Part shown: positions 8,678-17,737 of the stretch, in pieces
Layout of the letters: each line of letters begins with the position of its first letter
Position numbering within the stretch: position 1 is the stretch's first letter
Assembly: GCA_022822785.1 (NCBI GenBank)
Contig: JAJEAL010000087.1
Coordinates: 21,277 to 85,276, forward strand
Direction of reading: 5' to 3'
DNA: 64,000 bases
DNA from: Candidatus Poribacteria bacterium
GTDB taxonomy: Bacteria; Poribacteria; WGA-4E; PCPOR2b
The notes under the pieces: model-generated
What the model saw: the letters and a program-made list of their open reading frames with translations, nothing else
The model's database searches: none
What the model was told of the DNA's origin: nothing
Program-made: the position numbers and the translations under genes

Positions 8678-9667
8678 TTATTCTGGAGCCTGCCATATAT
8701 AAATGAGCTCTCCATCGTCGCTTTCTTCCACAGCAATCCAAGGGAAATTGGACTGCTCCATCTTCTCTATCAAATGGTTCATCACGTGGACTGGATCGGG
8801 GATATGGCATACATCTCTCAACTGCGATTCCGTCGCTATCTGCTGATTGATTAGGTATTCAATTGTACACTGTTCGTTTAAATTAAGGAGTATTTCCTTC
8901 TGTTCGTTATCCTCTGTCGCCGGTAGTGCTGGGGCAGCTCCCTCTATGTCCTCAGTTTCCGTGCGGTCCATCGCCGCTTGCGCTAAACGCGTTACTACCT
9001 CCTGACCCAAACCTTGACACGCTGGAACCACTGCGTCCGCAATCTTTTCTTTAATCCGATCCAAATCTCCTTGCAGTTCCTGAATCTCCTCATGTAACTG
9101 GGTGATGAGTTCAAGTGGATTTACGTCGGTGTTAATCGGCGAATCCAACTGCTCATCGTGGGGGAGGTCGCTGGATTCCGCCCAGTTCGACCCTATCTCC
9201 TCCATAAAAGGGGGGTAGAGGTTGTCCATGCTCGGTGCAGCAGAAGGTAACCCCGCATTCCTTGGCTCGGCTATGTTTGAACAGTTATGCTGCGATTCGC
9301 GAGGTGAAGTGTCGCTCAGCTCGATGTTATACTTATAGGGACTAATACCGCCTCTGCTATCAATGTATGAAACTTTGACATAACAACAATCACCAACCTC
9401 CAATTGATCCATCTTTCCCTGAATCCGCCTGACTGTCCGTTCATGATAGTCTCGAAGCATCTCTGGCATACCTTTGACTAGCTGCCGAAAATAGGCTATT
9501 GGATCGCAATCGGACTGAAAATACGGGGTCTGGGTAAGGGGCTGCGCCAAATTTGGAAACCGCACGATTTTGGACGGTACTGGATTGTCTAATGCCTCAA
9601 GTTCGATTCCCCACTGGAGCGGCGCCTCTTTTATACAGGTGGCGACATAAGTATGATGTTTAGGCAT
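8678..9667 (-). CDS. Hypothetical protein with coiled-coil segment
   Basis: I do not recognise this 329-residue protein. Residues 1-130 include the segment LEVGDCCYVKVSYID preceded by a basic helix, which vaguely recalls a small SH3/OB-like barrel. About residues 185-215 (LITQLHEEIQELQGDLDRIKEK) should form a coiled coil. The C-terminal 90 residues are acidic, with a possible winged-helix-like block (CTIEYLINQQIATESQLRDV). The ATG follows AAGGAG. No signal peptide or membrane segment is visible. Neighbours give no functional hint. Confidence 0.65.
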   Translation of the reverse strand: MPKHHTYVATCIKEAPLQWGIELEALDNPVPSKIVRFPNLAQPLTQTPYFQSDCDPIAYFRQLVKGMPEMLRDYHERTVRRIQGKMDQLEVGDCCYVKVSYIDSRGGISPYKYNIELSDTSPRESQHNCSNIAEPRNAGLPSAAPSMDNLYPPFMEEIGSNWAESSDLPHDEQLDSPINTDVNPLELITQLHEEIQELQGDLDRIKEKIADAVVPACQGLGQEVVTRLAQAAMDRTETEDIEGAAPALPATEDNEQKEILLNLNEQCTIEYLINQQIATESQLRDVCHIPDPVHVMNHLIEKMEQSNFPWIAVEESDDGELIYIWQAPE

Positions 9668-9894
9668 TGAGCTCTCCTTAGGTAATACAATGAGATAAAT
9701 ACGGGTTCATATCGGTAAGGTCGTCATACGAAACGTCAACAGTTGTACAAAAGTTACAAAAAATTAAGAGTCCTACAATATATAGCACTCTTTTATGGAT
9801 AAATAACTATATATGGTATACAAAACATATATTAGGTAAACATTTATGACGCAAATTGCCGCTCGTGAGGAGGTTGCAAACCGCATGGCTGGGA

Positions 9895-10045
9895 GCGTAT
9901 CATTGCTCGGAGTGAATTGACAAATCCACTACCTAACTACGGGTGTGATTTGGATGTCTCTATCCAAGCTGCTTTGAATGCTCCATAACATCACGATTAT
10001 AGGCTCTCGGCGCGGTCGGAGGGATGTCGAGAAGTGGTGTAGGTT
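9895..10045. repeat. Dispersed three-stem repeat, copy 2
   Basis: It shares with 3425-3545 the ordered blocks AGTG-ATTG-CAAATCCACT, TTGGAT-T--CTATCCAA and CTCTCGGCG--GTCGGAG. The spacing between stems differs and the third stem is degraded. The rest of the 414-bp gap (9668-10081) contains AT-rich DNA with no gene visible to me. Confidence 0.6.
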
Positions 10046-10081
10046 GAGTTAAACGGCACCTATAAGAAAGACCAAACATCC

Positions 10082-10966
10082 CTATGGATACATTTCCGGC
10101 ACAAAGGTTTGGTCTGTCATGGGGGGGCGGACATATCCGATATCTTCTTGGAGTGGCGGCAGCACTATCGTATCATGGGGTAGGACTTCATAAGTAATTT
10201 GACTCAGTAAGTGATGAATGCAGTTGAGACGCGCGCGCTTTTTGTCGTGGGCATCAATTACATACCAAGGGGCTTGCTTGATGTCTGTATACTTAAACAT
10301 CTCATCTTTGGCTCGAGAATAATCTATCCATCTTCTACGAGATTCCAAATCTATCTTGCTAAGCTTCCAACGCTTGGTCGGATTTTTAATTCGCCGCTTG
10401 AAACGACGTTCCTGCTCTTCAGCATCTACGGATAGCCAATACTTGATCAGAATAATCCCGGAACGCACCAACATCCGCTCAAATATCGGGCATGAGCGTA
10501 AAAATTCATAGTATTCTTCCTCACTGCAAAAACCCATCACCCGCTCCACACCGGCGCGATTGTACCAACTTCGGTCAAAAATCACTATTTCACCGGCGGC
10601 CGGCAGATGGGAAACATAGCGTTGAAAATACCATTGCGTCTTTTCACGTTCGGTTGGGGTGCCCAACGCGACGACGCGGCACATCCGTGTATTCAGTCGT
10701 TCCGTAACACGCTGAATCGTTCCCCCTTTGCCTGCGGTGTCCCGACCTTCAAAAATTACAACTACCTTCAAGCCTTTGTCTATGATATGTTCTTGTAATC
10801 TGATTAACTCCCTTTGAAGTCGATCTAGCTCTTTTTCATAGAATTTGCGCTTCAATTTCTTGCGTTCTTCTATGGGGGTATCCGTTGGCGGAATCCTGAT
10901 GATATCCTTCTCAACCTGTTGATCTCGCCGCTTTTTAGCTGCTTTCTTCTTCTGCTTTTTCGACAT
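10082..10966 (-). CDS. ppk2: Polyphosphate kinase 2 family protein
   Basis: This 294-residue protein carries the PPK2 P-loop kinase signatures. Walker A is IFEGRDTAGKGG (about 73-82), Walker B is IFDRSWYNRAGVE (about 129-141), and the lid region is RIKNPTKRWKLSKID. The family transfers phosphate between polyphosphate and nucleotides (polyP-driven ADP/AMP/GDP phosphorylation); the subclass is not resolvable by eye. The N-terminus is Lys-rich (MSKKQKKKAAKKRR). The ATG is preceded by GGAGG. It stands alone, in a promoter region divergent from the mutarotase gene. Confidence 0.93.
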   Translation of the reverse strand: MSKKQKKKAAKKRRDQQVEKDIIRIPPTDTPIEERKKLKRKFYEKELDRLQRELIRLQEHIIDKGLKVVVIFEGRDTAGKGGTIQRVTERLNTRMCRVVALGTPTEREKTQWYFQRYVSHLPAAGEIVIFDRSWYNRAGVERVMGFCSEEEYYEFLRSCPIFERMLVRSGIILIKYWLSVDAEEQERRFKRRIKNPTKRWKLSKIDLESRRRWIDYSRAKDEMFKYTDIKQAPWYVIDAHDKKRARLNCIHHLLSQITYEVLPHDTIVLPPLQEDIGYVRPPMTDQTFVPEMYP

Positions 10967-11104
10967 AGTTACCTCCGTGCCAATACAGATTTATCAACGC
11001 TCACCGCTCCCGTTCTAACCATTTCACCATGCCTCACAATCCACTGCATTATACTTACCACGTGATTTCATGTCAACAGAAAACTCGACTCATGAAATTT
11101 GCTA

Positions 11105-11133
11105 TTGACAGATCGCGATAATTCAGTGATAAT
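11105..11133 (+). promoter_or_regulatory. Sigma70-type promoter of the 11.2-15.2 kb gene run
   Basis: TTGACA (11105-11110) and GATAAT (11128-11133) are 17 bases apart. They lie about 55 bases upstream of the mutarotase-like start at 11188 and probably drive that gene and the following panB-containing cluster. Confidence 0.65.
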
Positions 11134-11187
11134 TATGCGGAGACTTCGCACAGCGACAGATCCATTTCCCCAATGAAGGAGACAGGA

Positions 11188-11520
11188 ATGAAGCATTTCG
11201 GTTTGGCAATCAATCTAAAAGACGATCCAGAGATTATCGAAAAATATAAAGAATATCACAGCAATGTGTGGCCCGAAGTCCTAGAAAGCCTGCACACAAT
11301 TGGTATCACGAGGATGAATATTTATCTACTCGGTCGCCGGATGTTTATGGCGATGGAAACCGTTGATGATTTCGACGTTGAAACGGATTTCCCACGGTAT
11401 CTAGAACAGCACCCACGCTGTCGTGAGTGGGATGAACTCATGCGGACCTATCAAGAACCGGTGCCTGAAAGGAAGCCGGAGGAGTGGTGGGCGTTGATGG
11501 AGTGTGTCTTTGAGCTCTAA
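11188..11520 (+). CDS. L-rhamnose mutarotase-like protein
   Basis: This 110-residue protein is of the RhaM/DUF718 fold. Characteristic stretches are YKEYHSNVWPEVLESLHTIGI, NIYLLGRRMFMAMET and a C-terminal PEEWWALMECVFEL. RhaM interconverts alpha and beta anomers of rhamnose or related deoxysugars. The ATG at 11188 is chosen because AAGGAGA lies just upstream; that motif would be inside the gene if the ATG at 11173 were used. It heads a run of sugar-acid-type genes, consistent with a role in 6-deoxysugar or uronate breakdown. Confidence 0.85.
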   Translation: MKHFGLAINLKDDPEIIEKYKEYHSNVWPEVLESLHTIGITRMNIYLLGRRMFMAMETVDDFDVETDFPRYLEQHPRCREWDELMRTYQEPVPERKPEEWWALMECVFEL

Positions 11521-11565
11521 AAATAAAAACCTTGATAACAGCCGAATCAAGACCGTGAAAGAAAA

Positions 11566-12342
11566 ATGAAAAAAACAGTTGATGTCGTTCAGTCAATGAA
11601 ACAGAATAGACAAAAAATTGCGATGCTGACGGCGTACGATTACCCCACCGCCCGTATCCTCAACGATGCTGATATCGACATTATTCTTGTTGGTGATTCG
11701 CTCGGGATGGTCGTTTTGGGATACGAAGATACGCGGTCGGTGACGATGGCGGATATGCTCCACCACACCCGAATTGTAGCACGAGCCAATACAGTATGCT
11801 TACTAGTTGCCGATCTGCCACATCGAGCCTATGAAACGCCGGAACAGGCGGCCAAAAACGCACGCGCGCTTTGTGAGGCAGGTGCTGATACGGTCAAATT
11901 TGAGGGCAACAAACCGGAGATAGTAAAAGCTATTGCCGATGAGGGCATTCCGGTAATGGGGCACGTTGGGTTGCTGCCACAAACGAGTGAGAAATTTCGG
12001 GTACACGGACGCAAACGATCCGAAGCCTTGCTCATTGCTGATGACGCGAAAGCTCTTGAAGCTGCCGGGTGCTTCGCAATTGTCCTTGAATCTATTCCAG
12101 AGAAACTAGGTAAAAAAATTACGCTATCGCTGCGGATTCCGACAATCGGCATTGGGGCCGGAGCAGGCTGTGATGGGCAGGTATTGGTGCTCCACGATAT
12201 ACTTGGCCTCTTTGACCGATTCACACCGGCATTTGCCAAACAGTACGCAAACATGCGGAAGGAAATCCACCGGGCTGTGACGCACTATAAGCTAGAAGTC
12301 CAACAAGGAACCTTCCCCGATGGAGAGCATTCATATCGTTAA
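11566..12342 (+). CDS. panB: 3-methyl-2-oxobutanoate hydroxymethyltransferase
   Basis: This 258-residue protein matches PanB (about 264 residues typical). It makes ketopantoate from 2-ketoisovalerate and methylene-tetrahydrofolate, the first committed step of pantothenate synthesis. Visible signatures are LTAYDYPTA, VGDSLGMVVLGYEDT (metal Asp), VKFEGN, MGHVGLLPQ, LESIP and the C-terminal IGIGAGAGCDGQVLVLHDILG. Its position between mutarotase, epimerase and dehydratase genes is unusual. No panC is visible in the window. Confidence 0.93.
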   Translation: MKKTVDVVQSMKQNRQKIAMLTAYDYPTARILNDADIDIILVGDSLGMVVLGYEDTRSVTMADMLHHTRIVARANTVCLLVADLPHRAYETPEQAAKNARALCEAGADTVKFEGNKPEIVKAIADEGIPVMGHVGLLPQTSEKFRVHGRKRSEALLIADDAKALEAAGCFAIVLESIPEKLGKKITLSLRIPTIGIGAGAGCDGQVLVLHDILGLFDRFTPAFAKQYANMRKEIHRAVTHYKLEVQQGTFPDGEHSYR

Positions 12343-12356
12343 CTAAGGAGAACCTA

Positions 12357-13229
12357 ATGTTTAAGATTGGCGTTATTGGTGATGAAATATCACAAGATTT
12401 TCAAACGGTCGTCAACGTTGCAAAGGAGCTAAATCTTGACTCAATTGAGATCCGATCTGTGTGGGATAAACCGCCACAGGAATTAACAGAGGACGATATC
12501 GACGAGATGAAGCGAATCCTTGATGGAACGGGAGTTCAAATTGTCGGAATCGCCTCGCCGTTTTTCAAGTGTGATATCGACAACGCGGAGGAACGCGAGG
12601 AACATCTTGGAATCCTTAAGCGATGCATCGAGGTAGCAAAAGCGTTTGATATCAACCTGATCCGCACTTTCGTTTTTTGGAAAACGGATAACGTCGAAGA
12701 ACGGTGGGGCGAGATTATCAGGGCGTATGACGAACCGGTACGGATGGCAAGTGGAGAGGGAATAATCTTGGGGATGGAAAACGAAGCCTCAACCTCCCTA
12801 TCAACCGTCAAGCTGACAGAGCGATTTATCCGCGAAATCGGTTCTCCCAACATCCGCGCTATCTGGGACCCCGCAAACGAAGCCCACGCGGAAGGCGGCG
12901 AACAGCCCTATCCCGATGCCTATGATAGAATTAAGCCGCTGATGGTGCACGCTCATCTGAAGGATGCCGGCAAAAACCCCGAAACAGGCAGGCTGGAATC
13001 GGTCCCGGTCGGTGAAGGTGTGGTTGACTGGCAGGGACAGCTTCAGGCGTTTGTTGATGACGGCTACGAGGGACATCTCTGCCTCGAAACGCATTGGCGC
13101 CCGGCCTCAAAAATTGATGATGCCCTGCTCAACCGTCCGGGCGGAACTGCATTCTCCGAAGCGGGGGAGGAAGCGTCTCGGATTTGTCTCCAAAATCTGT
13201 TTGGGATGATTCAGAAACTGCGTAAGTAA
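12357..13229 (+). CDS. Sugar phosphate isomerase/epimerase-like TIM barrel
   Basis: This 290-residue protein belongs to the xylose-isomerase-like superfamily. Metal-site segments are LGMENEAS (Glu), AIWDPANEAHAEGG (Asp/His), VHAHLKDAGKN (His) and LETHWRP (Glu). It starts with a strong AAGGAG site 14 bases after panB. It resembles 2-keto-myo-inositol dehydratase/hydroxypyruvate-isomerase-like enzymes more than the paralogue at 1856, but the substrate is not assignable. The enolase-family gene follows 34 bases downstream. Confidence 0.86.
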   Translation: MFKIGVIGDEISQDFQTVVNVAKELNLDSIEIRSVWDKPPQELTEDDIDEMKRILDGTGVQIVGIASPFFKCDIDNAEEREEHLGILKRCIEVAKAFDINLIRTFVFWKTDNVEERWGEIIRAYDEPVRMASGEGIILGMENEASTSLSTVKLTERFIREIGSPNIRAIWDPANEAHAEGGEQPYPDAYDRIKPLMVHAHLKDAGKNPETGRLESVPVGEGVVDWQGQLQAFVDDGYEGHLCLETHWRPASKIDDALLNRPGGTAFSEAGEEASRICLQNLFGMIQKLRK

Positions 13230-13263
13230 AATGTGATACATAAAATGAAAAAGGCAAACGATA

Positions 13264-14409
13264 ATGAAGATTGTAGACGTAAGAACCCAAACGTTCAAAT
13301 ATAAGACGAACCATGTCAGAGATTCCGAGGGTCACGGCCATCCTGGCCCTGAACATGATGCAACTCAAACGCTGCTCACGATTGTCACCGATGAAGGTCT
13401 GGAGGGGCACGCCTTTGGCGGCAGCCCCGCCATCGTGGAGCAGATCTTCAAACCCGCGTTGATTGGAGAGGACCCGTTCTATCGCGAAAAACTCTGGCAA
13501 CGGCTCAAGCACTGGCAGCGCATCCATCGAAACCTTACAGATAGTGTAATCGGTGTAGCAGACATGGCACTCTGGGACCTGGCGGGTCGATGCTTAGATC
13601 AGCCAGTCTACAAGCTGCTAGGCGGCTATCGAGACAAAGTCCTCGCCTACGCCAGCACCATGTGCGGTGACCAAGAACCAGCAGGCCTCAGCAGCCCAGA
13701 TGACTACGCCCGGTTCGCCGAGTGGTGTATACAGCGTGGCTACAAGGCGATCAAGCTACACACCTGGATGCCACCCATTCCATGGGCGCCCGACCCCAAA
13801 ATGGATGTCAAAGCGTGCGCCGCCGTGCGAGAGGCGGTCGGTGATGATATTCCCCTGATGCTGGACTGCTACCATTACTATAGTCGGGAGCAGGCACTAT
13901 ATATCGGTAGGGAACTTGAGAAACTCAACTACTACTGGTTTGAGGAGCCGATGGACGAACATAGCACCTCTTCCTATGTGTGGCTGGCAGATCAGTTGGA
14001 CATCCCGGTTGTCGGACCCGAAACCGCTGAAGGAAAGATGTACACTAGAGCAGAATGGATTCTGCGTGGCGCTGCGGACATCCTGCGAGGCGGTGTGGGG
14101 GATGTGGGAGGGATTACGCCGTTGATGAAGACCGTGCATCTAGCAGAGTCGTTTGGTATGGCGATGGAGGTACACGGCGGCGGAGCGGGAAATCTCCAAG
14201 TATTAGGGGCAATGGGTATCCCCGGCGAATTCTACGAGCGGGGGCTCCTCCACCCGTTTATCGACTACGATGAAATCGAACCGTGGCTGGATTCCAAGAT
14301 TGACTTTATGGACGACGAGGGATACGTCCATCTGCCACAGGGACCAGGACTAGGCTACGATATCAATTTCGATTACATCGAAGAACACGCTGTTGAGACC
14401 GGCAAATAG
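13264..14409 (+). CDS. Enolase-superfamily sugar acid dehydratase-like protein
   Basis: This 381-residue protein is of the mandelate racemase/muconate lactonizing group. The capping domain comes first, then the barrel with KAIKLHTW near 160, the first metal Asp in LMLDCYHYY, the second metal Glu in YWFEEPMDE (about 226-232) and the third in VGPETAEG. A His in AMEVHGGGAGN is the likely general base. Members dehydrate acid sugars to 2-keto-3-deoxy acids or racemise alpha-protons. Placement after an epimerase and before an SDR fits an acid-sugar degradation route. Confidence 0.88.
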   Translation: MKIVDVRTQTFKYKTNHVRDSEGHGHPGPEHDATQTLLTIVTDEGLEGHAFGGSPAIVEQIFKPALIGEDPFYREKLWQRLKHWQRIHRNLTDSVIGVADMALWDLAGRCLDQPVYKLLGGYRDKVLAYASTMCGDQEPAGLSSPDDYARFAEWCIQRGYKAIKLHTWMPPIPWAPDPKMDVKACAAVREAVGDDIPLMLDCYHYYSREQALYIGRELEKLNYYWFEEPMDEHSTSSYVWLADQLDIPVVGPETAEGKMYTRAEWILRGAADILRGGVGDVGGITPLMKTVHLAESFGMAMEVHGGGAGNLQVLGAMGIPGEFYERGLLHPFIDYDEIEPWLDSKIDFMDDEGYVHLPQGPGLGYDINFDYIEEHAVETGK

Positions 14410-14460
14410 AATCAACCCAACCGAGGCATATTTTCACCAACTGAAGGGAAAGTCAACCCA

Positions 14461-15171
14461 ATGAAACTCGAAAACCAAGTTGCAATTATTACCGGAGGCG
14501 GACGCGGAATCGGTAGATCAACTGCGCTTGCTTTTGCACAGGAAGGGGCAGATATAGTGCTTTCGGCACGAACGCTCTCAGAGATTGAAGCCGTCGCAAG
14601 CGAAGTTTCAGCACTCGGTCGCCAAGCCAGCGCAATAGCAACCGATGTGACGCAAAAATCACAGGTGGACGCGATGGTGAAGCAGACGCTCGACCGATTC
14701 GGCAAGGTCGATATTCTCGTCAGCAATGCCGGCGTTGCCATCCACAACCCAATCCCCAAGATTCGTGAGGAAGATTGGGATCTCAACATCGCCGTTAACC
14801 TCAAAGGCGTTTTCCTCTGTACGCAGGCAGTATTCAGTCACATGTGCGAGCGGAAGTCTGGACACATCGTCAATGTCTCATCAGTCTCCGGCAAACGTGG
14901 GCACCCCAACGGTGGGGCGTACTGTGCTTCCAAATTTGGTGTTGTCGGCTTTACTGAGACCACGAATAACGAAGGACGGCCGCACGGTGTCAAAGCGAGC
15001 GTCGTGTGTCCGGGGCCCGTCGACACCAAGATGCGCCGAGATAATCACCCGGACGATGTCATCGAGCATCTAACTTTGCCAGAAGAGGTCGCGGATTTAA
15101 TCCTGTTTCTCGTTTCGCAATCCCCACGCGCTCACGTTCTGGAAACAGTCATCCGGACGCCACTGATGTAA
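14461..15171 (+). CDS. Short-chain dehydrogenase/reductase
   Basis: This 236-residue SDR has the classical glycine motif GGGRGIGRSTA (about 12-20), NAG (SNAGVA), the catalytic Ser in VNVSSVSG and Tyr/Lys in AYCASKFG. The C-terminal PGPVDTKM follows the Lys. It oxidises or reduces a hydroxyl/keto group with NAD(P). It is the last member of the 11.2-15.2 kb run; the substrate is unknown but likely shared with the preceding dehydratase. Confidence 0.9.
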   Translation: MKLENQVAIITGGGRGIGRSTALAFAQEGADIVLSARTLSEIEAVASEVSALGRQASAIATDVTQKSQVDAMVKQTLDRFGKVDILVSNAGVAIHNPIPKIREEDWDLNIAVNLKGVFLCTQAVFSHMCERKSGHIVNVSSVSGKRGHPNGGAYCASKFGVVGFTETTNNEGRPHGVKASVVCPGPVDTKMRRDNHPDDVIEHLTLPEEVADLILFLVSQSPRAHVLETVIRTPLM

Positions 15172-15252
15172 ATATCATGAAACGTGACGGCCACGGAAAA
15201 TTCCGGTTAGAAAGCCTAAGGGTCCCAAAGGCGTGAAAATCAAGGAGAGCAA

Positions 15253-15699
15253 ATGATAAATCGTTCACTCGGTATCTGGATCATTCTAACTCTGTGCGCT
15301 TCGTCGTGGGGCTGGGCGTCCACACAGGAGGAAGCTGCGGACCTCACTTTTATCCTACGTGTGAATCCAATCCAAATCTCACATCAAAAGGGGGAACCGA
15401 TTCCATTCAATCCCAGAGAATCTACGCCAATCCGTCTATTTTCGACTGGGGTTATTCGTCTGTACCAAAAATATATTTCGACGCAAGACCTACCTGCCTG
15501 CAACTTCTCGCCAAGTTGCTCCCGATTCGGGATGGGAGCAATCCAAAGATACGGCTTCTTCCGCGGCACACTGCTGACCGCTGACCGTCTGCTGCGCGAT
15601 AACGGCATCATGCTGCACACGCACTACCCTTTTGATGAAGCGAGTGGCAAGTATCTTGATCCCGTTGAAGCATACTCGCAGGAGGCGTTGACAAAATGA
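15253..15699 (+). CDS. YidD-like protein with exported N-terminus
   Basis: Residues about 60-125 of this 148-residue protein match the YidD/DUF37 domain: VIRLYQKYIS, the Cys-rich ACNFSPSCSRFG and GFFRGTLLTADRLLRDN. YidD (about 70-100 residues) normally aids membrane protein insertion and sits beside rnpA/yidC. Here it has an N-terminal hydrophobic signal (LGIWIILTLCASSWGWAS) plus a 35-residue linker, and none of the usual neighbours. It overlaps the TPR gene by ATGA. The exported form suggests a role outside the cytoplasm. Confidence 0.85.
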   Translation: MINRSLGIWIILTLCASSWGWASTQEEAADLTFILRVNPIQISHQKGEPIPFNPRESTPIRLFSTGVIRLYQKYISTQDLPACNFSPSCSRFGMGAIQRYGFFRGTLLTADRLLRDNGIMLHTHYPFDEASGKYLDPVEAYSQEALTK

Positions 15700-16544
15700 T
15701 TCGCTGTCACGCCATTGTCCTCGTTACGCTTTGTTCCATAGCATTTGCAGACAATCCACCAACCGATTATTATCAGCCTACAAATATCCGCAAATTTGCA
15801 GATTACCTCTACGCGCAAGGCGACTATCTCCGGGCAGCGGGTGAATATCAACGTTACCTTTTTGTTCAGCCAACGGCTCTGGGTAATGAGGTCCTGCGCC
15901 GAATCGTTGAGAGCTATCGTTTGGGCGGTCAGCCTGACCGTGCCCTTCAATTCCTCCAAGCACAGCCCGATTCCAATCTGGTCCGATATGAGCTAGGCGC
16001 AACCTACTTGTTGATAGGGCAGTACGACGAATCTATCCATTTTCTCCAGGGATCGCAAAATCTATTTCAAGGGGACGACTATCGTTGGAAATCGCAGCTG
16101 CTAATCGGCATGAACCAGTTGATGCAGAAGCGGTGGGAGCGTGCTATTCAACACTTCGATCAGTTTGACTTGCACGGGATGCCGGAGGCTGCTAGCCATC
16201 GATTTTCAGTGTACAGAGGTTACGCTGAGAGGGGAAGCAATCTACCGTCTAAAAGCCCGCTGCTAGCGGGATTCCTATCCACCGCTCTACCCGGCAGCGG
16301 CAGACTCTATGTTGGACGGTCCAACGATGCACTAATCACCGTTTTCCTGCTAGGGGTATTGGGATGGACTGCTTACGATGGATTTGCTGAGAATGGTCTG
16401 TCGTCTCGCAAGGGTTGGACGCTTGGCACAATTGGAGGAATCTTCTATTTCGGCAATATCTACGGCTCTATCGTCGCCGCACAACGGCATAATCAGCAAA
16501 CAGAAGCGGCGTTTTTGGCGACAATCCCACTTGACATTCCCTAG
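15696..16544 (+). CDS. TPR protein with C-terminal membrane segments
   Basis: This 282-residue protein has a signal peptide (IVLVTLCSIAFA), TPR-like helices (DYLYAQGDYLRAAGEYQRYLF, RYELGATYLLIGQYDESIHFL, AIQHFDQFDL) and a C-terminal hydrophobic module from about residue 185. That module (SPLLAGFLSTALPGSGRLYV, ALITVFLLGVLGWTAY, LGTIGGIFYFGNIYGSIVAA) resembles short TM2/DUF5683-type membrane domains. Translational overlap with the YidD-like gene implies a functional pair. The function is not known. Confidence 0.72.
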   Translation: MIRCHAIVLVTLCSIAFADNPPTDYYQPTNIRKFADYLYAQGDYLRAAGEYQRYLFVQPTALGNEVLRRIVESYRLGGQPDRALQFLQAQPDSNLVRYELGATYLLIGQYDESIHFLQGSQNLFQGDDYRWKSQLLIGMNQLMQKRWERAIQHFDQFDLHGMPEAASHRFSVYRGYAERGSNLPSKSPLLAGFLSTALPGSGRLYVGRSNDALITVFLLGVLGWTAYDGFAENGLSSRKGWTLGTIGGIFYFGNIYGSIVAAQRHNQQTEAAFLATIPLDIP

Positions 16545-16560
16545 AGTGGGCTCAGCGGTT

Positions 16561-17661
16561 TCACTGCTTGGATTCAAATAGCGTTGCCCCTGTAGTTTTG
16601 TCAAACAGATGCACCTTGGTTGGCTGAAAACGGATGGGTACGCTATCACCGCGATCCATACGTCCGTCCGGATGAGTTCGCGCCTTGAAAGTTACACCCT
16701 CTAACTCCAACGTGAGGAACAGGTCGCTCCCCAACGGTTCTCTTACCACAACGGTGGCGTGGGCGGTAGGCGATTCGTTCGGCAATACCTCGATATCTTC
16801 TGGACGAATCCCGAGTTGTACATTTGCCGAAACGTTTGCAGTCAAACGTCGTGTCGGTGCCGGCGCAAATTCACAGGTATATCCCTTGCCCTTTACTAGC
16901 CAATGTTCTCCGCCCCCGTTTTGCAACTCACCGTCGAAGAAGTTCATCGGCGGACTGCCAACGAAGCCAGCGATAAACGCGTTGGCGGGTTGATTGTAAA
17001 TCTCTTCAGGGGTTCCCAGCTGTTGCAGTTTGCCCTCATTGAGCACCACAATCCGATCCGACATGATGAGCGATTCTGCTTGGTCGTGCGTAACATAGAC
17101 AAAGGTTTTTTCCAACTCGGCGTGCAGCCGTTTCAGCTCGGTACGCATCGTCACACGCAATTTGGCGTCGAGGTTGGAGAGCGGTTCGTCGAGCAGGAAC
17201 ACATGGGCGTTGCGGACGATAGCGCGCGCCAATGCCACACGTTGGCGTTGCCCACCACTGAGTTCGCGCGGCTTCCTGCTGAGCAGATGGTCAATCTCCA
17301 TCGCCTTCGCTGCGTCCTGCACGAGCTGCTCAATTTCGTCAGCCGGTGTATGGCGCATCCGCAAGCCAAAAGCGATATTATCGTAAACCCGCATGTGTGG
17401 GTATAGTGCATAGGTTTGGAAAACCATTGCGATGTCGCGTCGCTCCGGTGGAACATTCGTCACGTCGTCGTCATCGAAAAATACCCGTCCGCTTGTCGGA
17501 TCCTCTAAGCCTGCGATGATATTCAACGTTGTGGTTTTGCCACAGCCCGACGGGCCCAACAGCGTCAAAAATTCGCGATCGACAATTTCAAGGGTCAGGT
17601 CGTCTACCGCAACAACGTCTCCAAACTGTTTTGTAAGATGTTCAACAACAACTTTTGCCAA
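16561..17661 (-). CDS. Sugar ABC transporter ATP-binding protein (UgpC/MsmX-like)
   Basis: This 366-residue ATPase has Walker A GPSGCGKTT, the Q-loop, signature LSGGQRQRVALARA, Walker B VFLLDEPLSNLDAKLR and the His switch (VTHDQAE). A C-terminal TOBE/regulatory region (residues about 240-366, IRPEDIEVLP) marks the UgpC/MalK class that powers carbohydrate importers. I start it at TTG 17661, giving MAKVVVEHLTKQFG, because GGAGG lies immediately upstream and family members begin this way; an upstream GTG at 17679 would put that site inside the gene. It is the last gene of the importer operon. Confidence 0.92.
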   Translation of the reverse strand: MAKVVVEHLTKQFGDVVAVDDLTLEIVDREFLTLLGPSGCGKTTTLNIIAGLEDPTSGRVFFDDDDVTNVPPERRDIAMVFQTYALYPHMRVYDNIAFGLRMRHTPADEIEQLVQDAAKAMEIDHLLSRKPRELSGGQRQRVALARAIVRNAHVFLLDEPLSNLDAKLRVTMRTELKRLHAELEKTFVYVTHDQAESLIMSDRIVVLNEGKLQQLGTPEEIYNQPANAFIAGFVGSPPMNFFDGELQNGGGEHWLVKGKGYTCEFAPAPTRRLTANVSANVQLGIRPEDIEVLPNESPTAHATVVVREPLGSDLFLTLELEGVTFKARTHPDGRMDRGDSVPIRFQPTKVHLFDKTTGATLFESKQ

Positions 17662-17737
17662 AGAATCCCTCCAGTCCACTGAGCTCAGCTATATATCTAA
17701 AGTTCGCCCGAATTACTTCAATTTTTCAGACTTCAAC

